64,000 bases of DNA, taken from NCBI RefSeq assembly GCF_009857605.1, contig NZ_WWCT01000007.1:176201-240200 (forward strand). Direction: 5' to 3'. The stretch comes from Duganella levis (GTDB lineage Bacteria; Pseudomonadota; Gammaproteobacteria; Burkholderiales; Burkholderiaceae_D). The position numbers were made by a program, and so were the translations under genes. Below, piece after piece: positions 38,201-45,887 of the stretch (the first letter of the stretch is position 1; each line of letters opens with the position of its first letter). The notes beneath the pieces were generated by a model. That model was not told where the DNA came from. It saw only the letters and a program-made list of their open reading frames with translations, and ran no database searches.

Positions 38201-41200
38201 GCTGCTGACGCCGGTATCGCTGGAGAAGCTGAAGCTGGCGCCGGTGGTGGTCGGCGCCACCGTGTCGATACTGACCGACGGCGACGGCCCGGCCGTGCCG
38301 CTGTTGCCGATCAGGTCGGTATAGCTGCCGCCGGCCACCGTAATGCTGGCCGCGCCGCTGGCGATGCCGGCCGACGGCGTGAACACCGCCGTGTACACCA
38401 GCGGATTGGGGGTGGCCGTGAAGCCGCTCAGCACGCCGCCGCTGACCGCCACGTCGCCGGCGACGAAGCCCAGCGGCACTTCGCTGAAGGTGAAGGTGAT
38501 GTTGGCCACGCTGCCGGCATTGAGCGAGGCCAGGTCGCTGGTGATGACCAGCGTCGGCGCCTTGGTATCGACCAGGATCACCGGCGTCACGCCGCTGCCG
38601 CCCAGGTTGCCCAGGCCGTCGGTATAGCTGCCGCTGGCGACCGTGATGCTGGCCGGCGCGCTGACGTTGGCGCCCGGCGTGAACAGCGCGGTGTAGATGC
38701 CGCCGCCCAGGTTGGTCAGGCCGCTGATGGCGCCGCCGCTGACGCTGATATCGCTGGCGGTAAAGCCGCTCGGCACGCTGGTGAAGGTAAACGTGATGTT
38801 GGCGGTTTCGCCGGTTTTCAGCGTCGCCGCATCGCTGGTGATGACCACGCTCGGCCCCAGCGTGGTGATCGAGATCGCCGACGAGGTGGCGCCGCTGCCG
38901 TTGTTGCCGGCCAGGTCGGTGTAGCTGTTGTTGGTCAGCGTGACACTGCCCAGCAAACCGCTGAGGCCGGCGTTCGGCGTGAATTCCACCGTGTACACGC
39001 GCGGATTGGCGGTGGCCACCAGGTTGGCCAGCGTGCCGCCGTTGGCGGTCAGGTCGCCGAGCGCCAGGCCATCCGGGGTTTCGCTGAAGGTCAGCGTGAT
39101 CACCGCACTCTCGCCGCTCTTCAGCACGCTGACGTTGCTGCTCAGCGATACCGTCGGCGCGGTGGTATCCAGCTGGTAGGCGCTGCTGGCGGCGGCGCCG
39201 GCGTTGCCGGCCGCATCCACCACGCGCACTTGCAGCGTGTTGCTGCCGGTCAGGGTCTGGCCGGCCAGCGACCAGGCCGCGCTGCCGCTGCTGCCGCTGG
39301 CGGTGACCCAGGTGCTGCCGTTGTTGAGCGACACTTCCACATGCTCGTCGGTTCCCAGGTTGGCGCTCAGCGTGCCGCTGATGGTTTGCGCCGCCGTTTT
39401 GGTGATCAGGTCGCCCGGCACGCCGGTGTCGGCCGAGAACGCCACGCTGGCCGAGGTGGTGGTCGGCGCCGTGTTGTCGATCGAATAGCTGGCGCTCAGC
39501 GGCGTGCTGCTGCCGCCCGGGTTGGTCACGCGCACCTGCAAGGTGCCGGAGCCGTTCAGCGTCTGGCCGTTCAGCGCCCAGCTGGTGGAGCCGGTGGCGG
39601 CGGTGGCGGTGGCCCAGGTGCTGCCGTTGTCGAGCGAAACTTCGACCTTCTCGTTGCTCAGCAGCGCACTGCTGAGGGTGCCGGTAATATTCTGCGCGGC
39701 GGTCTGCGTGATCAGGTCGGTATTGCTGACGCCGGTATCGGCCGAGAACGTCACGCCCAGCGCGGTGGTGCCGCTCGGCACCGCCGACACCACGGTGGTG
39801 GCGTTGTTGCTGACGATGACGCTGCCGTCGTTGATCGAGACCGTGAAAGTGGTAGTGGCGCTGATCCCGGCCGCGCTCTTGAAGATCAGCGCCTGCAAGG
39901 CTGCCTGCGCAGCGCCGGGCGCGGCCGACGACAGCGTGTAGGTGACGCCGCCATCGGTGGTGACAAAACCGGACGCGCTCAGCGATGGCGGCGTGAATGC
40001 GCCCTTGGCGGCGCTGTCGGGCGTAATGGTGACGATCACCGACGCGCCGACATCCGGATCGCTCAGTGTGATGGCGGAGAACGGATGCAGCGTGCCGCCG
40101 GCGGTGACGTTCTGCGCCGCCGCCGTGCCGGCCAGCACCGGCGCATCGTTGACCGAGGTGGCAGTGATGACGGTGGAAGTATTGGTAACGGCGGCGCCGT
40201 TGGCGTCGGTGGCCACCATGGTAAACGTGGTGTTGATGTTGACGCCCACCGCCGCCTGGTTGGCGGTCGGCGTGAAGGTCAGCGCCTTCAGCGCGGCGGT
40301 CAGCGCAGCCGGCGTGGCGGCGCTCAGCGTGTAGCTGCCGTTGCTGCCGGACAGGCCGGCGCCGCTCAGCGTGCCGTTGGCGGCGTTGAAGCTGATCGTC
40401 ATGCTGACGTTGTCGCCGTTGATATCGGCCACGGTCACGCCGGAGAACGGCTTGATGGTGGCGTTGTCGCCGACGCCAGCGGTGGCCGTGCCGGTGATGG
40501 TCGGCGGGCTGTTGCTGGTGTTGTTGACCACCACGATGGCGGCGCTGACAGCGGTGTTGGCATTGCCGATCACGCTGTTCCAGTCATCGCCCGCCGACAA
40601 GGTATAGGCGGTGCCGCCGGCCGAGATGCTGCCGTTCTTGTTCAGCAGCGCTTCGACCGCCGCGATGTCGGCCCCCGACAGCGTGACCGAGAACGAGGTG
40701 GAACTGTTGACCTCGACATTGCTGCTGGTGTTCAGGAAGCGCGTGGCGCCGCCCTCGCCGGTCAGACCCAGCTTGGCGACGGTGATGTCGTTGTTGGCGC
40801 CGACCACGCCCACCAGGTTGGCACCGGTAACCGTCAGCACATGGGTGGCGGCGTTGTAGCTGGCCGAGTTGATGGTCGGCAGCTGCACATTGGACACCGC
40901 AATCGGATTGCCGGTCAGGTCGACGCCGTTGCTGAGATTGCCGTCCCAGTTGGCGGCTGCCGCCAGGTTGAAAGTGGTGCCGTCGACGCTGGCCGCGCCG
41001 TTGTTGTTCAGCAGACCGTTGAGGGCCAGCTTGTCGGCCGCGTTCAGCGTGATCGAGGCCGCCGTGGTGCTGCCGGCGCTGACCACGGACGAGGTCAGCG
41101 TGTAGCTGGCGCCATTGGCGCCGGTGATGGTCAGCTTGGTCGGATCGATGGCGTCGCCAGCGCGGATGCCGACCGCCGTCAGGTTCAGCACGCCGTTGCC

Positions 41201-42298
41201 GGCGTTGTAGGCGGCCGAGGTGATGCTGTTGGCGGCGCGCGCATTGGCGATCTGCAAATCGTCGATCGCCACCTCAAAGCCCAGCGGGTTGACGATGCGG
41301 ATGCCGTAGATGCCCTTGAAGTTGGCCATCGAATCGAAATTCAGCAGGCCGTATTCATTGACAAGCAAGCTGGTCAGCGAAACGCCGACGCCGGTTGGCT
41401 GGTAATTGGCGTCCAGTGCGTAGACCGTGTAGATCACCGTCCCCAGCAGGTTGCCCAGCAGGCTGCCGCTGCCCAGGTTGAGGCTGACGGCGTCGAACAC
41501 GCCGCTGTTGGCGCGCAGGTCGACGTAGCTGACCGGCGATAGCAGCGAGCCGTTGACGGTCAGGCGGTCGTCGCTGAGCGGAATGCCAATCAGGTTGCTG
41601 CCGTTGACATTTACCACCTGCACGCCGCCGCCGTTGGTGCTCTGGGCGTACAGGTCCAGGCCGAGGCCGAGGATGTTGTCGACGTGCACCACGGTGCCGG
41701 CCGCCAGCCCGGTGGCGTTGAGCAGCGTGACATTGAGGTTGGTGGTGAAAGTGATGGTGCCGTTGCTGCCATTGTTAACCAGCGCCAGGTCGCCGGCATA
41801 GGCCTGTTCGGCGGCGGCGGTCAACGCGGAAGCGGCCTCGATGGCGCCGCTGTGGTATTCCAGGTCCCAGTTGCCATGCACGCCGGTGATATCGGTCGAG
41901 GCCGCCACGTCGGCGCCGCTGACAAAGGCCAGCGCCTCGACAAAGCTCTGGCCGGTCACGCCGGCGGCCACGTCGCAACCGAACAGCAGCAGGTCGCCGT
42001 CATCGGACAGGGCGGCGCCCCATTCGCGCACGGCTACCTGATAATCCTCCAGGTGTGCGCTGTCGAGTATGGTGTTACCGAGTTGCAATTGGCCGGCCGC
42101 GCCGTGCGACACGATCTGGATGCTGTCCAGGCCTTCATAGTTACGCAGCACGGTGGCGATTTGCTCGACGCCATCGCGCCATGAAGCCAGTTTCACGACC
42201 AGCACATCATCGGCAACGCCGGCTGCTAGCGCGTCGGCATTGACCACGCTGGCGTCGATGAATAGCACTGAGCTATAGGTTCGATTGGGGCTGCTCAT
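29264..42298 (-). CDS. Giant DUF4347/Ig-like/RTX/DUF4214 surface protein
   Basis: 4344 residues from ATG 42298, which follows GGAG; the longer start at 42316 lacks a ribosome site. Domain order: DUF4347 (residues ~10-160: SVLFIDASVV, SIQIVSHGAAGQLQLG, DLLLFGCDVAAG); a beta-rich region with two related repeats and two cadherin-like segments (VNDAPVLAG, ending about residue 840); 28 Ig-like repeats (~840-3680); a linker; RTX-type nonapeptides (~3910-3970: GNGGDDILITAAGNDYLDGG); DUF4214 (~4015-4115); a second RTX stretch (~4150-4176); a second DUF4214 (~4236-4330). No classical signal peptide. The RTX repeats and C-terminus suggest type I secretion, but no secretion genes are nearby. Probably a very long calcium-stiffened adhesin or matrix protein. 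The downstream REC-AraC gene may regulate it. Confidence 0.93.
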   Translation of the reverse strand: MSSPNRTYSSVLFIDASVVNADALAAGVADDVLVVKLASWRDGVEQIATVLRNYEGLDSIQIVSHGAAGQLQLGNTILDSAHLEDYQVAVREWGAALSDDGDLLLFGCDVAAGVTGQSFVEALAFVSGADVAASTDITGVHGNWDLEYHSGAIEAASALTAAAEQAYAGDLALVNNGSNGTITFTTNLNVTLLNATGLAAGTVVHVDNILGLGLDLYAQSTNGGGVQVVNVNGSNLIGIPLSDDRLTVNGSLLSPVSYVDLRANSGVFDAVSLNLGSGSLLGNLLGTVIYTVYALDANYQPTGVGVSLTSLLVNEYGLLNFDSMANFKGIYGIRIVNPLGFEVAIDDLQIANARAANSITSAAYNAGNGVLNLTAVGIRAGDAIDPTKLTITGANGASYTLTSSVVSAGSTTAASITLNAADKLALNGLLNNNGAASVDGTTFNLAAAANWDGNLSNGVDLTGNPIAVSNVQLPTINSASYNAATHVLTVTGANLVGVVGANNDITVAKLGLTGEGGATRFLNTSSNVEVNSSTSFSVTLSGADIAAVEALLNKNGSISAGGTAYTLSAGDDWNSVIGNANTAVSAAIVVVNNTSNSPPTITGTATAGVGDNATIKPFSGVTVADINGDNVSMTISFNAANGTLSGAGLSGSNGSYTLSAATPAALTAALKALTFTPTANQAAVGVNINTTFTMVATDANGAAVTNTSTVITATSVNDAPVLAGTAAAQNVTAGGTLHPFSAITLSDPDVGASVIVTITPDSAAKGAFTPPSLSASGFVTTDGGVTYTLSSAAPGAAQAALQALIFKSAAGISATTTFTVSINDGSVIVSNNATTVVSAVPSGTTALGVTFSADTGVSNTDLITQTAAQNITGTLSSALLSNEKVEVSLDNGSTWATATAATGSTSWALNGQTLNGSGTLQVRVTNPGGSSTPLSASYSIDNTAPTTTSASVAFSADTGVPGDLITKTAAQTISGTLSANLGTDEHVEVSLNNGSTWVTASGSSGSAAWSLAGQTLTGSNTLQVRVVDAAGNAGAAASSAYQLDTTAPTVSLSSNVSVLKSGESAVITLTFSETPDGLALGDLTANGGTLANLVATANPRVYTVEFTPNAGLSGLLGSVTLTNNSYTDLAGNNGSGATSSAISITTLGPSVVITSDAATLKTGETANITFTFTSVPSGFTASDISVSGGAISGLTNLGGGIYTALFTPGANVSAPASITVASGSYTDGLGNLGGSGVTPVILVDTKAPTLVITSDLASLNAGSVANITFTFSEVPLGFVAGDVAVSGGVLSGFTATPNPLVYTAVFTPSAGIASGAASITVAGGSYTDLIGNSGTAGPSPSVSIDTVAPTTTGASFSFSSDTGVSSTDLITRTAAQTVSGTLNAALVSGETVQVSLDNGVTWSNAGSSVGSASWSLAGITLTGSNTVQVRVNDAAGNHGATAGAAYVLDTTAPTVLATSDLGALRAGQSATLTFTFSEAPSNFSASSLTVTGGSISGLAATGNPLVYTATFTPAAGQLGVTATVQVNAGGYIDAAGNNGQASLTVPIAINTTLPSLLITADDVALKSGEAATLTFTFSTPPTGFTSGDIIYNNGSLSGFTATANPLVYTAVFTPNTGVGSGTADISVGAGAYTDAFGNSGSGASGPVINIDTLAPTVAITSNVTAVKAGETATVTFTFSELPVGFTAGDVVTAGGTLSGLAVTANPLVYTATFTPTAGIQNTAASITIAAGAFADAAGNAAGGALTPPIAIDTQAPTAIANTVVFSADSGSSGTDLITNASAQTISGTLATSLGGGEYVEVSLDNGASWTTATGAGSAWSLAGQTLTASDTLKVRVSDAAGNHGAAYSVSYVLDTTPPTATISSNVAAVKIGETATITFTFSEAPSGFALSDIGATNGVLSNLTATANPLVYTATYTPAVGVNGVTDNITLTAGSYTDKAGNAGGGASSPGISVDTQAPTTSGASVVFSADSGAADLVTNVAAQNLSGTLSANLLGGETVEVSLNNGLTWISASASAGSNGWSLAGQTLTTGAGHNIQVRVSDAAGNHGAAYSAAYTLDQTAPTLAISTSKSVLNSADAPLITFTFSEAPVGFSAASVTVSGGTLTGFAATANPLVYTAVFTPTAGQAAGVGSVTVASGAYTDLAGNNGQAGATPTITYATVAPGVAILSDVSALKAGDTANITFKFSSAPTGFDFTDVLVSGGTLSALSTTADPLVYTAVFSVAAGVASGSGAISVIGGSYTDTLGNLGVGGSMAAIAIDTLAPSLAISSSQGVLNSSGTAVITFTFSETPAAFSLGDISATNGTVSNLVQTANPLVYTAVFTPAANVAGASAVVSVAAGAYADLAGNGGNAGVSPGISIDTLAPLLGSGSVLFSADTGSSSVDLITRTAAQNIAGTLNGGVLAAGDIVEVSLNNGVSWTTASSTVGGSSWALFGQTLNSNGTLQVRVSDANGNHGTVGIHNYTLDTTAPTVVVSSDTSTLKVGQSATISFTFSEAPSGFTLGDLIATGGALTGFTATANPLVYTVVLTPTPGFNGSASVTLGNNLYTDTAGNDGSGGSSPSISVDTLAPTLSITSSASALKVGETATVTFTFSDAPTGFALGSISASNGTLSGLSATSNPLVYTATFTPGAGIASANAVISVAGSVYADAAGNTGANVSSAPIALDTLAPTANVLALSFSADNGPSNSDLVTNAVSQIISGTLNAPVGAGEFVQVSLDNGATWLNAVTPAPGQWALLPQLLTGSGTLQVRVSDAAGNHGSVFSAGYVLDLVAPTMVITSNASTLKAGESATLTFTFSEAPSGFAVGDLVALNGTLSNFNAINPLVYTVQLTPTAGLSGVGAGVTLAAGLYTDLAGNAGGGAVSPLITLDTAPPALQITSSAASLKIGESATVTFTFSELPIGFTLGDITVAGGTLSGFGLTANPLVYTALFTPTPGVSAGSGTIVVSAGSFLDAAGNAGLAAAITPITYSTQAPNTGIATVEFSVDTGVSNTDLITSSPVQTIRGTLDANVQAGDSVEVSVDNGASWTTAVAPVGGVNWALGTPVFLSGSGTLQVRVTDGAGNHGAAYSAAYVLDTTPPTMAISSNAAALKAGESATLTFTFSEAPQGFVTGDIVLPPGSGSISGFTVTANPLVYTAQFTPAAGYSLPAAVSVLTGSYTDTAGNAGSGAVSSPISIDAAPPTLLISSSLASLKLGDAALITFTFNEAPLGFAAGDVTATGGTLSGFTATANPLVYTAVFTPTPGLNAGSAVISVAPNVYSDLAGNGGLGASTPSLSLDTLPPLSAAIGTPVFSNDTGVVGDLITSNPTQTVSGALSAPPGAGESVQVSFDNGSTWNTATINGSNWSVAHTLTASGVLQVRVIDAAGNYSAPTSTPYVFDQSAPTVVISSNVAVANGVEPAIITFTFSEAPLGFSSSNVTVGGGTLGTLTPTSNPLVYTATFTPTTGVAAGSATISVSGYTDVAGNTGGGAAIPSLQIDTVAPTAAASGGIAFSDDSGAGGDLITNNPTQTLSGTLSAPLAAGDVVQVSVDSGVTWHLATVNGTTWLLASTLVPGTRTLMVRVADAAGNVSATHTAQYTLDITAPTVTLSSSATTVGQGGSTTITLTLSDPGVLTAADLVVTGGVVSGFSGSGTTYTVVITPPANSTTPITVNLGGGLFSDAANNANTPATPLVVSVNTNTPVNPGTPSTVDGVMLTTVTGIDSRTGLPSRTISVPTVTATRPEDSSTEHANLADIPIGIAASGGNPGTSLVVSLPVGVGFEAAGPASLLSGSMALTDLIGRIDDHTAAGQATRVAMEAQAQEFLAGLGAKVQLQHATLTMSAAPNTANGVVIIDGSDLAPAGGNPQHDTTPDNTATALVIDAHALAQGIGLQLDNVQFAAVIGQATILGGAGANFFIGDGAAQRFVLTTGSDNDTLYGNGGDDILITAAGNDYLDGGDGADQLAGGAGNDALHGGTGNDVLQGGRSDAGLWEFYLKGGKVVGIHQTALANATATETLTAAELNQGEAILKFAGTNAVKLDMLSLMYHAAFDRVPDLPGLNFWVQYNLSVQQQAQSILEADEAVHGIMTLSNHDYVATLLHNALGITPDAAALTPYLARLDAAASGDLATRAGVFADIALSSAHRAAYDTGNGLGLGRELLTQEQGWIANSGDDRLDGGAGNDLLVGGDGTDTVVYNADASQYSVLLSKAGDVMLSGADSGTDTIRQIELGEFNGVTRDLSFTQAGAGTMQELGMLYHLTLGRAGDLDGFLYWLGSGLQGGTLGNGFIYSTEFQSSHGGIDDLAFINLMYHNAGLQADGATVAKWDAYLETHNQGELAVQLAHDITLVGSQFGTNGMSLVGSL
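31260..39780 (-). repeat. Array of 28 Ig-like repeats, two types (18 A, 10 B)
   Basis: Inside the giant gene; each unit is roughly 100 codons. Type A: AP-T-x-SS...LKxGESATxTFTFSEAPxGF...GGTLSGF...ANPLVYTAxFTP...YTDxAGN. Type B: FSADTG...DLITxxAAQTISGTL...EVSLDNGxTW...LxGQTLTGSxTLQVRVxDAAGNHG...YVLD. Reading from N- to C-terminus, the order is BBAAABAAABABAAABAABAABAABABA. Type B usually closes with YxLD and each type A with DT, so the units interlock. Strong DNA similarity makes assembly collapse possible. Confidence 0.85.
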
Positions 42299-42369
42299 AT
42301 TGCTTCTCCGCATCATTCTTGCCGATAACTGATTATGAGTAGCTTCAAATGGATTACAAAATTTTCCTG

Positions 42370-42399
42370 TTTGCCAAACGTTCTGTCCGGTGTGGCAAA
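42370..42399. promoter_or_regulatory. Inverted repeat upstream of the giant gene
   Basis: TTTGCCA (42370-42376) and TGGCAAA (42393-42399), perfect 7-base arms with a 16-base spacer, 72 bases upstream of the giant gene start and 140 bases upstream of gshA. Possible operator for a dimeric regulator of the divergent region. Confidence 0.35.
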
Positions 42400-42538
42400 T
42401 GCGGAGGTCGCTTGCCGCACAAAGAAAAAGCAGCGCTTTTTGTTAAAATGCTCTTCTTGCCGCCTTTCGGCGAGTTCAGCCAATATCGGTTACTCTCTGC
42501 ACCAATAATTTATTAGCTGCACCAGAAAGGATTTCAAA

Positions 42539-44152
42539 TTGCCAACTCTTTTGACACGACGCCTGGCCTTGCTGGCCGAAGAAAAACACCGCGCCGTGCT
42601 GGCGGGCGGGCTGCGGGGCATCGAGCGGGAGACCTTGCGCGTGGACCGCGCCGGCCATCTGGCGCACACGCCGCATCCGGGGGCACTGGGGTCGGCATTG
42701 ACGCATCCGCAAATCACCACCGATTACGCCGAGACGCTGCTGGAATTCATCACCCCGGCTGAAAAAGATATTGGCGTCACCCTCGCCAAGCTGGACGGCA
42801 TCCACCGTTACGCCTACAGCAAGCTGGGCAACGAACTGCTGTGGAGCCAGTCGATGCCGTGCACGCTGCCGGCCGAGGAAGACATCGAGATCGCCTGGTA
42901 CGGCACCTCCAACCTGGGCACGCTCAAGCATGTCTACCGGCGCGGCCTGGCGCTGCGTTATGGCAAGGCGATGCAGTGCATCGCCGGCATCCATTACAAC
43001 TACTCGCTGGACGAACGCCTGTGGCGCGTGCTGGCCGAGCATGAAGCCAAAGAACAGCCCGACGGTAAGCGCCTGACGCCGCGCGCCTTCCAGTCGGAAG
43101 CCTACCTGGCCACCATCCGCAACTTCCGCCGCTACAGCTGGCTGCTGATGTATCTGTTCGGCGCCTCGCCGGTGCTGTCGTCCGGCTTCCTGCGCGGCCG
43201 TCCGCACAAGCTGCAAACGCTGTCGGCCGACACGCTGTACCTGCCGTACGCCACCAGCCTGCGTATGAGCGACCTCGGCTACCAGAACGACGCGCAGTCG
43301 GGCCTGAGCCCGCACGAGAACTGTCTCGACAGCTACGTGGCGGCGCTGACCAAGGCCGTCAACCAGCCGTACGAACCGTACGCCAAGCTGGGCACCAAGC
43401 GCGACGGCGAATGGATACAGCTGAGCACCAACGTGCTGCAGATCGAAAACGAGTACTACTCCACCATCCGTCCCAAGCGCGTGATCCAGACCGGCGAACG
43501 ACCGATCCAGGCGCTGTGCGCGCGCGGCGTGCAGTACATCGAAGTGCGCTGCATGGACGTCGACCCGTTTGAACCGGTCGGCATCAGCGAAACGGCCGGC
43601 CGCTTCCTCGACGCCTTCCTGCTGTTCTGCGCACTGGAAGAAAGCCCGCAGATCACGCCCGAGCAAAGCGCGCGCTACACCGAGAACTTTGCCCGCACCG
43701 TCAAGGAAGGCCGCCGTCCGGGCTTGACGCTGCACAATGGCGACGCCGAAGTGCCGCTGCCGATATGGGGCGCCGACCTGCTGGAACGCATCCGTCCCGC
43801 CGCCGCCTTGCTGGATACACTGCGCGGCGACAGCATCCACGGCGACGCCCTGGCGGCGCAGTCGCTGAAGCTGAACGACCCGACACTGACGCCATCGGCC
43901 AAGGTACTGGCGGCGCTGGACGCGCACGGCAAATCGTTCAATGCCTTCGCGCTGGCGCAAAGCGAACAGCATGCGGCCTACTTCCGCAGCCATCCGCCGA
44001 GCGCCGAGGAAGCTGCCTACTTCGACGGCCTGGCCGCCGTCTCGCTGGCCGAACAGGCCGAGATGGAAGCCGCGCCGCAGGCCAACTTCGACGACTACGT
44101 CTCGGCCTACCGCAACAGCAACTTGTGCCAATCGAAGCAGGGCGCTGACTGA
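42539..44152 (+). CDS. gshA: Glutamate-cysteine ligase (type I)
   Basis: 537 residues, close to the E. coli enzyme (518). First step of glutathione synthesis: ATP-dependent joining of glutamate and cysteine. Motifs: [89 protein letters not shown]. The start is TTG 42539, with AAGGA 7 bases upstream; no ATG exists nearby in frame. E. coli gshA also begins with TTG. Divergent from the giant gene, 240 bases apart. The next gene begins 7 bases after its stop and is probably cotranscribed. Confidence 0.95.
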   Translation: MPTLLTRRLALLAEEKHRAVLAGGLRGIERETLRVDRAGHLAHTPHPGALGSALTHPQITTDYAETLLEFITPAEKDIGVTLAKLDGIHRYAYSKLGNELLWSQSMPCTLPAEEDIEIAWYGTSNLGTLKHVYRRGLALRYGKAMQCIAGIHYNYSLDERLWRVLAEHEAKEQPDGKRLTPRAFQSEAYLATIRNFRRYSWLLMYLFGASPVLSSGFLRGRPHKLQTLSADTLYLPYATSLRMSDLGYQNDAQSGLSPHENCLDSYVAALTKAVNQPYEPYAKLGTKRDGEWIQLSTNVLQIENEYYSTIRPKRVIQTGERPIQALCARGVQYIEVRCMDVDPFEPVGISETAGRFLDAFLLFCALEESPQITPEQSARYTENFARTVKEGRRPGLTLHNGDAEVPLPIWGADLLERIRPAAALLDTLRGDSIHGDALAAQSLKLNDPTLTPSAKVLAALDAHGKSFNAFALAQSEQHAAYFRSHPPSAEEAAYFDGLAAVSLAEQAEMEAAPQANFDDYVSAYRNSNLCQSKQGAD

Positions 44153-44159
44153 CCTTCCG

Positions 44160-45203
44160 ATGCTCACCTTCTACAACGAACTGCACGCGCAGCACAAAGG
44201 GCGCCACGAGATGTTTCGCGGCGAACTGGTGCCCTGCTTTGAAAAGCCGGAGCGTGCGGATGCGGTGCTGGCGGAACTGGGCCGGCGTGGCCTGGGCCGC
44301 ATCGTCACGCCGCATGGCGTGCCGTTGATGTCACTGGAGCGGATTCATACCCCGCGTTATCTGCAGTTTTTGCGCGGCGCGTGGAATGAATGGGTGGCGC
44401 TCGATCCGGCCAATGCGAAGAAGGACGCGTTTCCATCGGTGTGGCCGGTGCGCACGCTGCGCAGCGATATCGAACCGGAGAATTTTGCCGCACGCATGGG
44501 GCTGTATTCGATGGACAGCGGCACGCCGCTGACCGCCGGCACCTGGACCGCCGCCAAGACCGGCGCCGATTGCGCAGTCAACGCCGCGCATGCGCTGCGG
44601 CTGGGGGAGCGCGGCACGTTTGTGTTGAGCCGTCCACCGGGCCATCACGCCGGCGCAGATTTTTTCGGCGGTTCCTGCTTTCTGAATAATGCCGCGCTGG
44701 CGGCGCAGCACCTGCTGGATGACGGCGCGCGCAAAGTCGCCATCATCGACATCGACTACCACCACGGCAACGGTACCCAGAGCATTTTCTACGGCCGCGA
44801 CGACGTGCTGTTCATCTCGATCCACGCCGATCCGCGTGGCGAGTATCCGTTTTATCTCGGCCATGCGGATGAACGGGGCCAGGGCGCCGGCATGGGCTAC
44901 AACCTGAATCTGCCGCTGGCAGCGGGCAGCAGCGCGCAGGCGTGGTTCTCGGCGCTGGAGACGGCCTGCATCCGCATCGGCAGCTTTGCGCCGGATGCGC
45001 TGGTGGTATCGCTGGGCGTGGACACGTTTGCCGGCGATCCATTCTCCCGCTTCAACCTGCAAAGCGCCGACTACCTGAAAATCGGCGAACGCCTGGCCTG
45101 GCTGAACGCTCCCACCGCCTTCATCTTCGAAGGCGGCAACGTCGTCAAGGAACTCGGGGTGAACGTGGTGAACGTGCTGGAAGGCTTCGAGACAGCGTTA
45201 TAA
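44160..45203 (+). CDS. Histone-deacetylase-family amidohydrolase (acetylpolyamine type)
   Basis: 347 residues. Zinc-dependent deacetylase fold: PPGHHAGADFFGGSCFLNN with the two catalytic His, zinc-ligand DIDYHHGNGTQSIFYGRDDVLFISIHADPRGEYPFYLG, and SLGVDTFAGDPFSRF. Bacterial members include acetylpolyamine amidohydrolase and acetoin-utilisation proteins; the EYPFYLG segment fits acetylpolyamine amidohydrolases best, so removal of acetyl groups from polyamines is likely. ATG 44160 starts 7 bases after the gshA stop. A longer open frame from 43941 runs over the end of gshA and is not supported. Confidence 0.9.
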   Translation: MLTFYNELHAQHKGRHEMFRGELVPCFEKPERADAVLAELGRRGLGRIVTPHGVPLMSLERIHTPRYLQFLRGAWNEWVALDPANAKKDAFPSVWPVRTLRSDIEPENFAARMGLYSMDSGTPLTAGTWTAAKTGADCAVNAAHALRLGERGTFVLSRPPGHHAGADFFGGSCFLNNAALAAQHLLDDGARKVAIIDIDYHHGNGTQSIFYGRDDVLFISIHADPRGEYPFYLGHADERGQGAGMGYNLNLPLAAGSSAQAWFSALETACIRIGSFAPDALVVSLGVDTFAGDPFSRFNLQSADYLKIGERLAWLNAPTAFIFEGGNVVKELGVNVVNVLEGFETAL

Positions 45204-45211
45204 AACGTTTT

Positions 45212-45643
45212 TTATGGAGGCGGCGACGCTATATTGCCAGCCTTCCCATTGACTATCTGGTATGGCACACGCACCGCACTTGCGCCAAAGTCGCGCGGAT
45301 TACGAGTTACCAGCGTTCTCAGACTCACGTTAGCTGTAGCACCGATGATTGCATCAGGAAGCTTGATATTGCGCTTAGGAAGAGCCGCCAGCCCTGCCGC
45401 ACGAATCTGCGCAGCCTGCATGGAAATCGCGTGATCTGTATGGATGACTTGCACGCCGGTGTTGATGAAAGCCAGCAGTTGCGGCATCGTCCCCATCTTG
45501 ATGCATCCGACCGCGAGCTCCATCAGCGTTATCGCGCTCACTGCGACATCCGAGTAATAAGACACCTCGTCCGCTGACTGAGGTACTCCGTTCAGCAGAT
45601 CAATAATGATGTTGGTATCAAGAAGAGCTCTGGTCTTCACCAT
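45212..45643 (-). CDS. vapC: PIN-domain toxin, VapC type
   Basis: 143 residues. Ribonuclease toxin: PIN-domain acidic residues in ALLDTNIIIDLLNG (Asp9), ITLMELAVG (Glu), KLPDAIIGATA (Asp) and TRNPRDF (Asp). Length and motif spacing match VapC. Its ATG overlaps the 3' end of the small upstream gene by 7 bases (45637-45643), the antitoxin-first arrangement typical of VapBC pairs. Toxin appears intact. Convergent with the amidohydrolase gene, 8 bases apart. Confidence 0.88.
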   Translation of the reverse strand: MVKTRALLDTNIIIDLLNGVPQSADEVSYYSDVAVSAITLMELAVGCIKMGTMPQLLAFINTGVQVIHTDHAISMQAAQIRAAGLAALPKRNIKLPDAIIGATANVSLRTLVTRNPRDFGASAVRVPYQIVNGKAGNIASPPP

Positions 45644-45828
45644 TCAGACCGCATCTCCTCTTGATACGCCAGTCCATCGACAGGCGCCTTGGGGTGATCC
45701 TTCCAGATGCCGAAAATCGTACTGATCGCTTCAAGTCGCTGCTCGCGGTTCAAAGATGCCCAGCTTGCGGTCTCGATGGGGCGTTTGGATTTACTAGCCT
45801 GCAGTTGTGGTAATGGTTTACTAGCCAT
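45637..45828 (-). CDS. Antitoxin partner of the PIN-domain toxin
   Basis: 63 residues, MASKPLPQLQASKSKRPIETASWASLNREQRLEAISTIFGIWKDHPKAPVDGLAYQEEMRSEW. Small, charged, ends in an acidic-aromatic tail that could block the toxin. It does not show a clear AbrB or MetJ/Arc DNA-binding motif to me, so the VapB assignment rests on position and overlap. It overlaps the toxin start by 7 bases. ATG 45828 is the only reasonable start. Confidence 0.7.
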   Translation of the reverse strand: MASKPLPQLQASKSKRPIETASWASLNREQRLEAISTIFGIWKDHPKAPVDGLAYQEEMRSEW

Positions 45829-45887
45829 AGCACGCCTCGCAATCTCATTGAATAAAGCCAGTTTACACCGGTTTCAACGGAGCTTGG

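Noticed and set aside
31260..39780. CRISPR array suggested by the regular repeats
   Set aside because: The periodicity is about 300 bases, matches codons of Ig-like domains and continues a single open frame; no short repeat-spacer pattern.
43941..44159. Extension of the deacetylase-like gene into gshA
   Set aside because: Out of frame with gshA and lacking conserved residues; ATG 44160 begins the conserved region.
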